DNA from: Bacteroidales bacterium
Lineage (GTDB): Bacteria; Bacteroidota; Bacteroidia; Bacteroidales; Marinilabiliaceae
Length of the DNA: 64,000 nucleotides
Assembly: GCA_024401355.1 (NCBI GenBank)
Contig: JAKSLF010000003.1
Span: forward strand, 62,001-126,000
Direction of reading: 5' to 3'
Shown here: positions 18,409 to 27,099 of the stretch, in pieces
How the letters are laid out: each line of letters begins with the position of its first letter
How positions within the stretch are numbered: position 1 is the stretch's first letter
Notes under the pieces: model-generated
What the model saw: the letters and a program-made list of their open reading frames with translations, nothing else
Told to the model about the DNA's origin: nothing
Databases searched by the model: none
Translations under genes and position numbers: made by a program

Positions 18409-18960
18409 ATGCTTCTACCTATAGTTCAATACGGACATCCTATTCTTCGCAAGATGTCTGAAGATATCACTAAGGATTATCCTAATCTCGATAAACTTAT
18501 AGCCGACATGTATGACACTATGTATAAGGCAGAGGGCATAGGTCTTGCTGCTCCACAGATAGGCAAGAATATACGAGTGTTTGTCATAGATGCTACACCA
18601 TGCGAGGAGGACTACCCTGAAGTCAAGGATTTCAAGCGTGTCTTTATAAATGCCCATATAATAGAACGTTCAGAAGAGACCGTTAAGACCTGTGAGGGTT
18701 GCCTTAGCCTTCCTGGCATCAGCGAGGATGTGGAACGTCCTACATGGGTGCGTATCCAGTATGTTGATGAGAAATTTGAACAGCATGATGAGGTGATAAG
18801 TGGTTATTGCGCCATTGTCGTACAGCATGAGTATGACCATCTTGATGGCAAAGTCTTTATTGATTATCTGGGTGCTCTCAAGAAACGCCTTTTGAAGGGC
18901 AAATTGGCTGCCATTAGTGCAGGTAAAGTATCGACACGTTTCCGTACGGTGTTGCCATAA
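18409..18960 (+). CDS. def: Peptide deformylase
   Basis: 183 residues. It removes the N-formyl group from new proteins. The three family motifs are present: [10 protein letters not shown] (about 43-52), EGCLSLPG with the metal-binding cysteine, and QHEYDHLDG with the two metal histidines and the catalytic glutamate. It starts 17 bases after ruvX and precedes dnaN by 29 bases. Confidence 0.96.
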   Translation: MLLPIVQYGHPILRKMSEDITKDYPNLDKLIADMYDTMYKAEGIGLAAPQIGKNIRVFVIDATPCEEDYPEVKDFKRVFINAHIIERSEETVKTCEGCLSLPGISEDVERPTWVRIQYVDEKFEQHDEVISGYCAIVVQHEYDHLDGKVFIDYLGALKKRLLKGKLAAISAGKVSTRFRTVLP

Positions 18961-18989
18961 TTAATGTTGAATAATAAAATAGTAGATAT

Positions 18990-20102
18990 ATGAAATTTAT
19001 AGTGTCAAGTGGCGATTTGCTCAGTCGCCTTCAGGTCGCAGTTAAGGCCATTGCAAGTAAGAGCCCGATTGAAATTCTCGAGAATTTCCTTTTTACTATT
19101 AAGGGGAAACAATTGTCTATCACAGCATCAGACTCTGATGTTATCATTGTTACTACTCTTGCGGTGAGCGAAGCTGATCATGACGGAAGTGTTGCTATAC
19201 CAGGTTCTAGGCTTATTGAATACCTTAAGCGTCTTCCTGAGCAGCCTGTAAGTTTCAATGTCAATGATGAAAATTTTGCTGTAGAAATATCTACAGTGAC
19301 AGGTAGCAATTCACAGATGGGACGCAATGCAGCCGACTATCCACAGCTTCAGGGTCTCGACTCTAATAGTCAGTCATTCGTTGTGAAGTCAGATGTGCTT
19401 ATTGCTGGTATTTCGCATACGCTCTTTGCTACAGGCAACGATGAACTTCGTCCTATAATGAACGGCATATTCTTCGATATTGAACCAAATGAGATGACAT
19501 TTGTGGCAACAGATTCACATATCCTTGCACGTTATACCCGTGATGATGCGAAGGCTGGTATAGAGTCATCATTCGTTCTCGGCAAGAAGCCTGCGTCTTT
19601 GCTTAAGAGCATTCTTTCGGCAGGTGATGACATTGAAGTCACTTACGATGGCAAGAGTGCAATATTCAAGTCGACAAATCATACACTTACATGTCGTCTT
19701 GTCGATGGTGTATACCCACAATATAAGAGCGTCATTCCTGTCGAGAATCCTTTCCATGTATCGGTCAATCGTCAGGATATTACTAATGCTGTTCTTCGTA
19801 CGGCTCTTTGCGCAGATGGTACAGAGTTGGTGAAGTTTGACCTTAACAGCAACAGCGTTCGTGTTTCTGCTCAGGACCTTGACTTTTCATGCAAGGCTGA
19901 AGAGACATTGGAGTGCCAGTATGATGGTCAGCCAATGAAGATTGGTTTGAAGGCATCTTATTTTACAAGTATTCTTTCTAACGTCAATGCAAATGAGATT
20001 GAGATGCAGATTAGTGATCCTTCTCGTGCAGCTCTCATTATTCCTGTGGACAAGAAAGAACACGAAGATGAGCTTATGCTCATTATGCCTATGAAAGTCT
20101 AA
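18990..20102 (+). CDS. dnaN: DNA polymerase III beta subunit (sliding clamp)
   Basis: 370 residues, the usual clamp length. Three DnaN domains of ~120 residues are visible by their strand pattern; the N-terminal MKFIVSSGDLLSRLQVAVKAIASKSPIEILEN segment and the C-terminal LMIMPMKV hydrophobic-pocket strand are typical. It forms the ring that tethers DNA polymerase III to DNA. It is not next to dnaA, as is common in Bacteroidota. Its stop codon overlaps the queH start by one base (the final A of TAA is the A of ATG). Confidence 0.95.
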   Translation: MKFIVSSGDLLSRLQVAVKAIASKSPIEILENFLFTIKGKQLSITASDSDVIIVTTLAVSEADHDGSVAIPGSRLIEYLKRLPEQPVSFNVNDENFAVEISTVTGSNSQMGRNAADYPQLQGLDSNSQSFVVKSDVLIAGISHTLFATGNDELRPIMNGIFFDIEPNEMTFVATDSHILARYTRDDAKAGIESSFVLGKKPASLLKSILSAGDDIEVTYDGKSAIFKSTNHTLTCRLVDGVYPQYKSVIPVENPFHVSVNRQDITNAVLRTALCADGTELVKFDLNSNSVRVSAQDLDFSCKAEETLECQYDGQPMKIGLKASYFTSILSNVNANEIEMQISDPSRAALIIPVDKKEHEDELMLIMPMKV

Positions 20103-20689
20103 TGCAGGATAATTTATATATACCTCCAAAGATAGAGATGCCAGGAGGCGCGACTGAGGTGCTTTTGCATGCTTGTTGCGCCCCTTGTTCTTCTGCGATT
20201 CTCGAATGTCTTGTTGCCAATGGCATCCGTCCGGTTGTCTTTTACTTTAATCCGAATATATTTCCTCGTGAGGAGTATGAGATACGCAAGGCGGAGAGTA
20301 TTCGGCAAGCTGCATCGCTCGGCATACGTTGGATAGATGGCGACTATGACCATGAGTCGTGGTTGGATGTGGTAAAGGGACTTGAAGACGAGCCAGAAAG
20401 AGGGGGGCGTTGTCTTTTGTGTTTTAAGATGCGTCTTAAGGCGGCGGCTATATGTGCTAAACGTGAAGGCATACGTCATTTTACAACTACTCTTGCCTCC
20501 TCGCGATGGAAGAGTCTTTCGCAAATAGAGGAAGCAGGCTTGTGGGCACAGACCCAGGTTGATGGTGTAGAATTCTGGACCCAGAATTGGAGAAAGGGTG
20601 GATTGCAAGAACGGCGCAACAAGCTATTGAAAGAAGGTGGCTTCTACAATCAGCTTTATTGTGGATGTGAGTTCTCCATTCGCAAATAG
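20102..20689 (+). CDS. queH: Epoxyqueuosine reductase QueH
   Basis: 195 residues of the QueH (former DUF208) family, the non-B12 enzyme that reduces epoxyqueuosine to queuosine in tRNA. The N-terminal HACCAPCSS (residues ~22-30) carries the paired cysteines and the PP-loop-like start; RCLLCFKMRL, and LYCGCEFS near the end, provide the further cysteines of the iron-sulfur and disulfide sites. It is coupled to dnaN by a one-base overlap. The preQ1-making genes queC, queE and queF lie 18 kb away in this window, so the pathway is split. Confidence 0.92.
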   Translation: MQDNLYIPPKIEMPGGATEVLLHACCAPCSSAILECLVANGIRPVVFYFNPNIFPREEYEIRKAESIRQAASLGIRWIDGDYDHESWLDVVKGLEDEPERGGRCLLCFKMRLKAAAICAKREGIRHFTTTLASSRWKSLSQIEEAGLWAQTQVDGVEFWTQNWRKGGLQERRNKLLKEGGFYNQLYCGCEFSIRK

Positions 20690-20992
20690 TCTATTACATC
20701 AATAAAAAATGAGTTAGGCCACTTTGATCGTACCTATTGTTAATACGGGTTAAGAAGATGCTTTTTGTAAGGTGTGAAAAAAGTGAGGTAAGGGTCCGTT
20801 AAGGTACCGTTAGCCCTCCGTTAAAAATGGGTGATTGGAGTGGTGATCGGATTGTGAAAGATCACTAAAAGTCGTTAAGGTGGGTGAGTCTTAATTAACG
20901 GATGGATTCGGCTTTTTTATGTCAACAGAGAAGGAATAGCCCTGGCAAAATTTCTTGCCAGGGCTTTGTCGTTTGTTGTATGCTGTTAGCGG
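20690..20992. repeat. Gene-free stretch with CCGTTA-type repeats, including a 29-base dispersed repeat
   Basis: Between two convergent genes. At 20794-20822 lies a 29-base word, beginning GTCCGTTAAGGTACCGTTAG, that recurs in the opposite orientation at 48450-48478 with three mismatches. Within this stretch the short word CCGTTA or CGTTAA appears about five times (around 20797, 20808, 20818, 20874 and, inverted, 20893). The right end holds a terminator. No gene, promoter box or RNA gene was recognised. Confidence 0.7.
20938..20965. terminator. Bidirectional terminator hairpin
   Basis: Perfect 11-base stem AGCCCTGGCAA (20938-20948) / TTGCCAGGGCT (20955-20965) with a six-base loop. It sits between queH (+) and the M16 protease gene (-), so it probably ends both transcripts, although the T run is weak on both sides. 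Confidence 0.72.
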
Positions 20993-23839
20993 TTACTTTT
21001 CGGTCATGTCCTCGGGCAGCATTATAACTGTTGTGCAGTTGTTGTCCTTGAGCATTATTCCGTTGACAAAAGCCTTGATATCGTCTGAGGTGATGTTCTT
21101 TGTGATGTCTTCATAGTTCTCACGGACGTCGAAGCCCCAGAACGACTTGTAGATGATAGAATTCTGCCAGTATTTGTTGTTCCTTTGCTTATCGGCGAAT
21201 GCCTTGAGCTCAAATTTCTTTACGTTGTCGAGTTCATCTTGGGTTACGCCGTTTCGGGCTATGTCGTCAATAGACTCCTTGATGAGATACAGTACAGAGT
21301 CGCATTTTGATGGTGTGAAAGGACATGCAATTTGTATGTCATATAAGTCGTCGTTATTGCTAGTCATTTCGCTGCTTACGCTCACAGAATATGCAAATCC
21401 GGCATCCTCACGTATAGTCTTGGTGTATCTCATTTTGAGGATGCTAGACAAAGCATTCAATGCGACCTCGCCCTTTACGTTGTAGTCTATATCGCCGATA
21501 AATATCTGCATCAGGTAAGCCTGTGGTGTTTCCATCTGACGGGTGAAGCGGTTGGAGTTGACACCGTTGGCGAATTTGCTGTTGACCTTTTTATATTCCT
21601 CGCGTTTGTCGATGTCTGGCAATGAAGCAAGATACTGCTGGGCGAACAGGCGAAGTGAGTCGACGGAGAAGGCGCCAGTGACATAGAAGTCGAAGTCGCC
21701 GGCTGACTGGAATCTGTCGCTATACATGTGCTTGTAATCATCGTAGGTAAACTGGTTGAGGTTTTCTGCCTTGAGCGACTTGTGGAAAGGATCACCAGGG
21801 AATAGTGTTGTGTTGAGTGAGTCGATCCATGCCGTATATGGATCCTTGTCGGCATTTTCGAGTACAATCTTCTTGCTATTTATTGCTGCAGCGAAGCCAT
21901 TAGGATCGTCGGCAGGGCCTTGGAATGCAAGGTGTAGCAGTTCGAACAAAGTGCGCAGATCCTTTGGAGTTGAGTAGCCCGCGACAGTTTCTGATGTTGA
22001 GTTGAGGCTGAACTGCAATGACACCTGCTTGCCGGCAAGCTTCTTTTCAAGTTCAGTTGCGTTGAAATTGCCGAGTCCTGTCTGATTGAATATATCGGCA
22101 AACATCTTCATAGTGTATATGTCTGTCGGGTTCTTCTCGTTGATACGTGCAGCACCGCCCATACTTTTGCCGCTCAGCATCACCTCGGAATTATTAAAGT
22201 CTGTCTGCTTGTAGAAAAGACGGGCACCGTTGCTCAGCGTCAACATTGTGTATCCGAAGTCGGTAGCCTGTTCACTCATGATTTTTCCTTGTTCGGGCAA
22301 TTTAGCTATCAGCGGTTCATCCTTGACATTGTCGACGTAAGCCTCTAGCTGTGCGTTGCGTGCGTTGCTGATGGCTTTGCGGAAATCATCGGTAGTAGGT
22401 ACCTTGACATCATCCTTTTCAGGGTAGATGGCTAGCAGGACGAAATTGGTGTCGACACTAGCAACAGATTGTGTGTAGTAGCCATTGATAATATCGTCGC
22501 TAATGCGGCTGCTGAGCATATTGTATATTTCATATTCGGTTGCGATGCCAGGTGTTGCGTTGCCCTCGATGAAGTGTCGTACATACTTGCTGACGAAGAA
22601 TGAATTCTTCTGCTTGTCGCGGTTCTCGTATATGCTTTCGACGGCGCTCTTGAAACTTTCGCGTGCTCGGTAGAGTTCAGTTCCTGTGAATCCGAATTGG
22701 CGTGCTCGTTCAATTTCGCGGAATGCCACCTCGAGTGCCTCAGCATCGCGTCCGGCCTTAGGGACAACGGTCAGGCCAAACTCGCTTTTTGTGTTTGAAA
22801 CAAGGTAGTCGCTATACTGGCATCCGGCATAGACAAATGGTCCATCAGGATTCTGCACCAGTTCGTTGAGTCGTGAGTTGATAGCTGAGCCAATTGCATC
22901 GTCGATGAAGCACTTGACGAAAAAGTTGATGGACCCCTTCTCATCTCGTTGCATGGCATCCATCTTGAGCGAAACCATTATCTGAGGCTGAGTCATCTCT
23001 GGATCCTTATCGACAATGTAAATCGGTTCGTTGGTGTCTGGTACGGGGAACGCTTCCCACTTGGCAGCGTTCTCGGGCATTACTATTGACGAAAAAGTCT
23101 CTTTGATGCGTTTCTCCATGTCGTCAGCATCGAAATCACCTACAACGATTATAGCTTGTAAATCTGGGCGGTACCACTTGTGGTAGTATGCACGCAGTTC
23201 GTCGGGGTTGAAATTGTCAACGACACTCATCAGTCCTATAGGCATGCGCTTGCCGTAGCGTGAGCCTGGGTATAGAGCCTCGAGGTTACGGTTGAGAATG
23301 CGCATTGTCGCAGAAGTGCGCATACGCCACTCCTCGTGTATCACTCCTCGTTCCTTATCTATTTCGGCTGTTTCGAGCAGCAGGCCGTCAGACCAGTCGC
23401 GGAGAATCAGCAGGCACGAGTCGATATTGGACGAAATGTTAGTAGGAACATCGTTGATGTTATATACGGTTTCGTCGGTCGAAGTGTAGGCATTGAGGTT
23501 TTGTCCGAACTTAACGCCGATGCTTTCGCAATAGGAGACAATCTTGTTGCCGGGGAAGTGCTTGGTACCATTGAAGCACATGTGTTCCAAGAAGTGAGCT
23601 AAGCCTCGTTGTGACTCTTCCTCCTGGACAGAGCCCACCTTTTGAGCTATGTAGAAATTGGCTCTTTCGCGTGGCTCCTCGTTGTGTCTTATGTAGTAAG
23701 TGAGTCCATTTTCCAACTGACCGTGTATTACTTGTGGGTCGATTGGCAACAGTTGTGGTTGTTGTTGTGCAATAGCTACGATTGAGGTCGAAAAACATAG
23801 GACAGCAGCTATTTGCTTGGCTGTTTTCAGAATTGTCAT
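20993..23839 (-). CDS. Secreted M16 family zinc metalloprotease (pitrilysin/insulinase type)
   Basis: 948 residues with a signal peptide (about 1-25, ending IAQ). M16 proteases are clamshell zinc peptidases that degrade peptides; the four ~230-residue domains of the full-length type fit this length. The inverted zinc motif HFLEH is at residues 82-86, with the third ligand in a downstream EIDKERGVIHEEW. The C-terminal half lacks an HxxEH motif, as is usual for the non-catalytic half. It is convergent with queH and divergent from argS, and has its own good promoter. Confidence 0.92.
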   Translation of the reverse strand: MTILKTAKQIAAVLCFSTSIVAIAQQQPQLLPIDPQVIHGQLENGLTYYIRHNEEPRERANFYIAQKVGSVQEEESQRGLAHFLEHMCFNGTKHFPGNKIVSYCESIGVKFGQNLNAYTSTDETVYNINDVPTNISSNIDSCLLILRDWSDGLLLETAEIDKERGVIHEEWRMRTSATMRILNRNLEALYPGSRYGKRMPIGLMSVVDNFNPDELRAYYHKWYRPDLQAIIVVGDFDADDMEKRIKETFSSIVMPENAAKWEAFPVPDTNEPIYIVDKDPEMTQPQIMVSLKMDAMQRDEKGSINFFVKCFIDDAIGSAINSRLNELVQNPDGPFVYAGCQYSDYLVSNTKSEFGLTVVPKAGRDAEALEVAFREIERARQFGFTGTELYRARESFKSAVESIYENRDKQKNSFFVSKYVRHFIEGNATPGIATEYEIYNMLSSRISDDIINGYYTQSVASVDTNFVLLAIYPEKDDVKVPTTDDFRKAISNARNAQLEAYVDNVKDEPLIAKLPEQGKIMSEQATDFGYTMLTLSNGARLFYKQTDFNNSEVMLSGKSMGGAARINEKNPTDIYTMKMFADIFNQTGLGNFNATELEKKLAGKQVSLQFSLNSTSETVAGYSTPKDLRTLFELLHLAFQGPADDPNGFAAAINSKKIVLENADKDPYTAWIDSLNTTLFPGDPFHKSLKAENLNQFTYDDYKHMYSDRFQSAGDFDFYVTGAFSVDSLRLFAQQYLASLPDIDKREEYKKVNSKFANGVNSNRFTRQMETPQAYLMQIFIGDIDYNVKGEVALNALSSILKMRYTKTIREDAGFAYSVSVSSEMTSNNDDLYDIQIACPFTPSKCDSVLYLIKESIDDIARNGVTQDELDNVKKFELKAFADKQRNNKYWQNSIIYKSFWGFDVRENYEDITKNITSDDIKAFVNGIMLKDNNCTTVIMLPEDMTEK

Positions 23840-23906
23840 GATGGTTATATGTTTTAGTTAATTGTATCTTCTAGTTTTCTCCTTGTTCTTTAAGGATATA
23901 TACACA

Positions 23907-23937
23907 CAAAGATATGTATAAAATGCTTAAGTTCAAA
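23907..23937 (-). promoter_or_regulatory. Promoter for the M16 protease gene
   Basis: Read on the minus strand, TATCTTTG (23907-23914) is a perfect -7 box, with TTTG at 23934-23937 and a 19-base spacer: the best-formed Bacteroidetes promoter in the window. Confidence 0.75.
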
Positions 23938-23948
23938 TTATTTTTTGC

Positions 23949-23970
23949 TATCTTTGCACACAATTGTGCA
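23949..23970 (+). promoter_or_regulatory. -7 box and overlapping dyad before argS
   Basis: TATCTTTG at 23949-23956 fits the -7 consensus. It overlaps a six-base dyad, TGCACA / TGTGCA around CAAT (23955-23970), placed near the expected transcription start. This could be an operator or chance. Confidence 0.5.
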
Positions 23971-24011
23971 GTCGTGTACAGCATTCAATTTTTGTATAAT
24001 CATAACTATAT

Positions 24012-25850
24012 ATGGATATAGAACAGAAACTTCAGCAGGCAGTTGCTGATATTATAGAAAAACTTTATGCATCAAAGGTTGACGCAAAGACAATTCAGGT
24101 CAACGTCACCCGTAAGGATCAGAACGGTGACTATACAGTAGTAGTCTTCCCTTTGCTAAAGATCTCAAAGAAGGCTCCTGATGTCACAGGACAGGAGATA
24201 GGCCAGGCACTTGTTGACAACGTGGATGAGGTGGCTTCGTTTGAAGTGATAAAGGGCTTCCTTAACCTTACGTTGGCAAAAGCATATTGGGCAAACATTC
24301 TTAGTGATGCAGCTTCGAATGATGACTATGGCTTCAGAAAGGCAGACGACAAGGCTCCGCTTGTAATGATAGAGTATTCATCGCCAAATACCAACAAGCC
24401 ACTCCATCTTGGACATATCCGCAACAACCTTCTTGGTTATTCACTTTCGCGTCTTATAGCAGTCAATGGCAACCGTGTTGTAAAGACAAATATCGTCAAT
24501 GACCGTGGCATACATATTTGTAAGTCTATGTTGGCATGGCTCAAATGGGGTGAGGGCTGTACACCAAAGTCGCGCAATCAGAAAGGCGATCATCTTGTTG
24601 GTGACTTCTATGTGAAGTTTGATAAAGAGTACAAGGCGGAACTCAAGCATATAATGGAGACAGACGAAGAGATAAAGGCTATCGTCTGTGAGACAGAGGA
24701 GAAGACAGAAGAGGCTCGTAAGGCAGCTGCTGAAGAGAAGTCTATCCTTATGAAGGAGGCTCGTCAGATGCTTGTCAAGTGGGAGAATGAAGACCCAGAA
24801 ATACGTTCTTTGTGGAAGAAGATGAACTCATGGGTATATGAGGGCTTTGACGAGACATATCATCTGCTTGGCGTTGATTTCGACAAGATATACTACGAAA
24901 GCAATACATACAAGGAGGGTAAGGAGCTTGTTCTCAAAGGACTTGATGAAGGTAAGTTCTACCGTGAAGAAGATGGTTCAGTTTGGGCCGATCTTACTAA
25001 CGAAGGTCTCGATAAGAAAATCCTTCTCCGTAAAGATGGTACAAGTGTCTATATGACCCAGGATATAGGAACTGCAAAATTGCGTTTCCGTGATTATCCT
25101 ATCGACAAGATGATATATGTCGTAGGAAACGAGCAGAACTACCATTTCCAGGTGCTCTCAATACTTCTCGATCGTATTGGCTTCAAGTGGGGCAAAGAAC
25201 TTGTCCACTACTCATACGGTATGGTTGAGCTCCCAGAAGGTAAGATGAAGAGTCGTGAGGGTACAGTAGTTGATGCCGACGACCTTGTTCAGGACATGAT
25301 CGATACGGCTCGTGAAATGAGTAAGGAGCAGGGCAAGCTTGAGGGTTATACTATAGCTGAGGCAGAAAATGTATTCCGCATTCTTGCGCTTGGTGCCCTT
25401 AAGTATTTTATATTAAAGGTCGACCCAAAGAAGACTATGACCTTCAATCCTAAGGAGTCTATTGACTTCAATGGTAATACAGGTCCATTTGTGCAGTATG
25501 CGTATGCACGTATCAAGTCGGTTCTCCGCAAGGCTTCTGAGGCAGGTTATGCTGTTCCTGAAAATCCTGTGCCTTCTGTGCTTGAAGACAAAGAGATTCA
25601 GCTCCTTCGTCACATCGAGCAGTTCCCAGTCGTTGTTGCCGAAGCAGGAAAGGTATACAGTCCGGCTCTTGTGGCTAATTACGCCTATGACCTTGCCAAG
25701 GAGTACAACCAGTTCTACCATGATTTCTCTATCCTCAAGGAGGAGAACGAGCAGAAGCGTGGCAACCGCCTCTTGATAAGCCAGACAGTTGCTAAGGTGA
25801 TTAAGAACGCATTGTGGGTACTTGGTATTGAAGTTCCTGAGCGAATGTAA
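24012..25850 (+). CDS. argS: Arginyl-tRNA synthetase
   Basis: 612 residues of the class I ArgRS type. It has the N-terminal Add1 domain (about 1-110) that recognises the tRNA elbow, the class I signature in EYSSPNTNKPLHLGHIRNN with HLGH at 132-135, a KMKSREG segment replacing the KMSKS loop, and the C-terminal DALR anticodon-binding domain ending GIEVPERM. Divergent from the M16 protease gene; a strong terminator hairpin follows. Confidence 0.97.
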   Translation: MDIEQKLQQAVADIIEKLYASKVDAKTIQVNVTRKDQNGDYTVVVFPLLKISKKAPDVTGQEIGQALVDNVDEVASFEVIKGFLNLTLAKAYWANILSDAASNDDYGFRKADDKAPLVMIEYSSPNTNKPLHLGHIRNNLLGYSLSRLIAVNGNRVVKTNIVNDRGIHICKSMLAWLKWGEGCTPKSRNQKGDHLVGDFYVKFDKEYKAELKHIMETDEEIKAIVCETEEKTEEARKAAAEEKSILMKEARQMLVKWENEDPEIRSLWKKMNSWVYEGFDETYHLLGVDFDKIYYESNTYKEGKELVLKGLDEGKFYREEDGSVWADLTNEGLDKKILLRKDGTSVYMTQDIGTAKLRFRDYPIDKMIYVVGNEQNYHFQVLSILLDRIGFKWGKELVHYSYGMVELPEGKMKSREGTVVDADDLVQDMIDTAREMSKEQGKLEGYTIAEAENVFRILALGALKYFILKVDPKKTMTFNPKESIDFNGNTGPFVQYAYARIKSVLRKASEAGYAVPENPVPSVLEDKEIQLLRHIEQFPVVVAEAGKVYSPALVANYAYDLAKEYNQFYHDFSILKEENEQKRGNRLLISQTVAKVIKNALWVLGIEVPERM

Positions 25851-25869
25851 TTGATATACATAGAAAATT

Positions 25870-25906
25870 ATAAGCGGCATCTGAAGTAGTTTCAGGTGCC
25901 GCTTAT
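25870..25906. terminator. Bidirectional terminator hairpin after argS
   Basis: A 16-base stem with one G-T pair: ATAAGCGGCATCTGAA (25870-25885) and TTCAGGTGCCGCTTAT (25891-25906), loop of five. It lies between convergent argS (+) and the DUF3127 gene (-). Confidence 0.85.
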
Positions 25907-25934
25907 CTATTGACTAGTTTATAAACTGCTCTTT

Positions 25935-26390
25935 TTAGAATGGTAGGTCACTGTTGTCACCTGCTCCGCCGTTGTTCATCTGTGGAGCCTGAGGCATAGG
26001 CTGGTTATATGCCTGCTGTACTGGCTGCTGGTAGCCCTGCATAGGCTGCTGCTGTGCGTATCCCTGCTGCATAGGCTGCTGCTGTGGTATCTGTGGGTAG
26101 TTTACGCGCCATGCGTTGAGGGTTGTGAAGTAAAGAATGCGGCCAGAGCCATCCTTCGACTGTGAAGTACGTCCGCGAAGGTCGAATGTCACCTCTATCT
26201 TATCACCGATATTGAAATTGTCGATGATTGATATGTTGTTGCCTGTGAGTTGGAACAGGAGAATGTCGTTGAAGCGAGGGTCGCGTCCATCTTCTACCTC
26301 GACAACGAATTCGCGTACTACAAAAGTCTGCGTAGCGTTCCTCTGGTCTTTTTTCTCAACCAGCTTTCCGATAATCGTAAAGTTTGCCAT
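25935..26390 (-). CDS. DUF3127 OB-fold-like protein with an SSB-type acidic tail
   Basis: 151 residues. The first ~95 residues match DUF3127, a small beta-rich domain typical of Bacteroidota and resembling single-stranded-DNA-binding OB folds. Residues ~96-140 are a low-complexity linker rich in Gln, Pro, Met and Tyr. The protein ends DNSDLPF, strikingly like the DDDIPF tail by which bacterial SSB recruits partner proteins. The overall plan (OB-like core, Q/P/G linker, acidic tail ending Pro-Phe) is that of SSB, so a nucleic-acid-binding role is a good guess but is inference. Convergent with argS. Confidence 0.8.
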   Translation of the reverse strand: MANFTIIGKLVEKKDQRNATQTFVVREFVVEVEDGRDPRFNDILLFQLTGNNISIIDNFNIGDKIEVTFDLRGRTSQSKDGSGRILYFTTLNAWRVNYPQIPQQQPMQQGYAQQQPMQGYQQPVQQAYNQPMPQAPQMNNGGAGDNSDLPF

Positions 26391-26429
26391 TTTTTTATGA
26401 TGTTTTTGTTTTCTCTTTTTGGGTGTGGG

Positions 26430-26888
26430 TTAGTCTTCGATGATAACTACCTTGTCGATGCTATCCCATTTTTTAATTTTGTCTATCACTTCAAGACCTT
26501 CAACCACATGGCCAAACACTGTGTGAACGCCATCTAGATGTTGAGTCTGTTCGCGGTTGTAACAGATGAAGAACTGCGAGCCTCCGGTGTCCTTGCCAGC
26601 GTGTGCCATAGACAGCACTCCTCTGTCGTGATACTGGTTGCCACCATCAGTTTCGCACTTTATTGCATAACCAGGACCGCCCATGCCAGCTTTAGGATCG
26701 CCTATCTCTCGTGAATAAGGACATCCGCCCTGGATGACAAAGCCACGAATCACTCTGTGAAAATGTAGTCCGTCGTAAAAACCTTCCTTTGCCAGTTTGA
26801 CGAAGTTTGCTACTGTGCCTGGAACATCCTGTTCATGAAGCTCTATCTTCATTACACCTTTCGATGTATACATTTCTGCTATTTTCAT
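26430..26888 (-). CDS. Cyclophilin-type peptidyl-prolyl cis-trans isomerase
   Basis: 152 residues forming one compact cyclophilin domain with no signal peptide, so probably cytosolic. The active-site segment [13 protein letters not shown] (about 41-53) includes the catalytic arginine and the FxxQxG pattern; GSQFFI and the C-terminal [15 protein letters not shown] are also typical. It catalyses proline isomerisation during protein folding. The DUF3127 gene starts 39 bases downstream on the same strand. Confidence 0.93.
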   Translation of the reverse strand: MKIAEMYTSKGVMKIELHEQDVPGTVANFVKLAKEGFYDGLHFHRVIRGFVIQGGCPYSREIGDPKAGMGGPGYAIKCETDGGNQYHDRGVLSMAHAGKDTGGSQFFICYNREQTQHLDGVHTVFGHVVEGLEVIDKIKKWDSIDKVVIIED

Positions 26889-27053
26889 TTCTTTTGTTTT
26901 TTATGGTAAGTGACTTTTGCAAATACCCTAGCGAGGTCAAAGGTAACCATTTATTCTGTAAAAATAGTGTTGACAAATGTAAAAGTTTAAGGTTATTTTT
27001 GTTGGAGATTCATAAGTTTGTCGCAAAAGCATCAGTATTTGAGGATTTTGTTG

Positions 27054-27061
27054 TATATTTG
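27054..27061 (+). promoter_or_regulatory. -7 promoter box for purB
   Basis: TATATTTG fits TAnnTTTG, 38 bases before the purB start. No well-spaced -33 element was seen. Confidence 0.5.
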
Positions 27062-27099
27062 ACCCATAATTTTCGAACTAATAGAATAACATCATAAAA

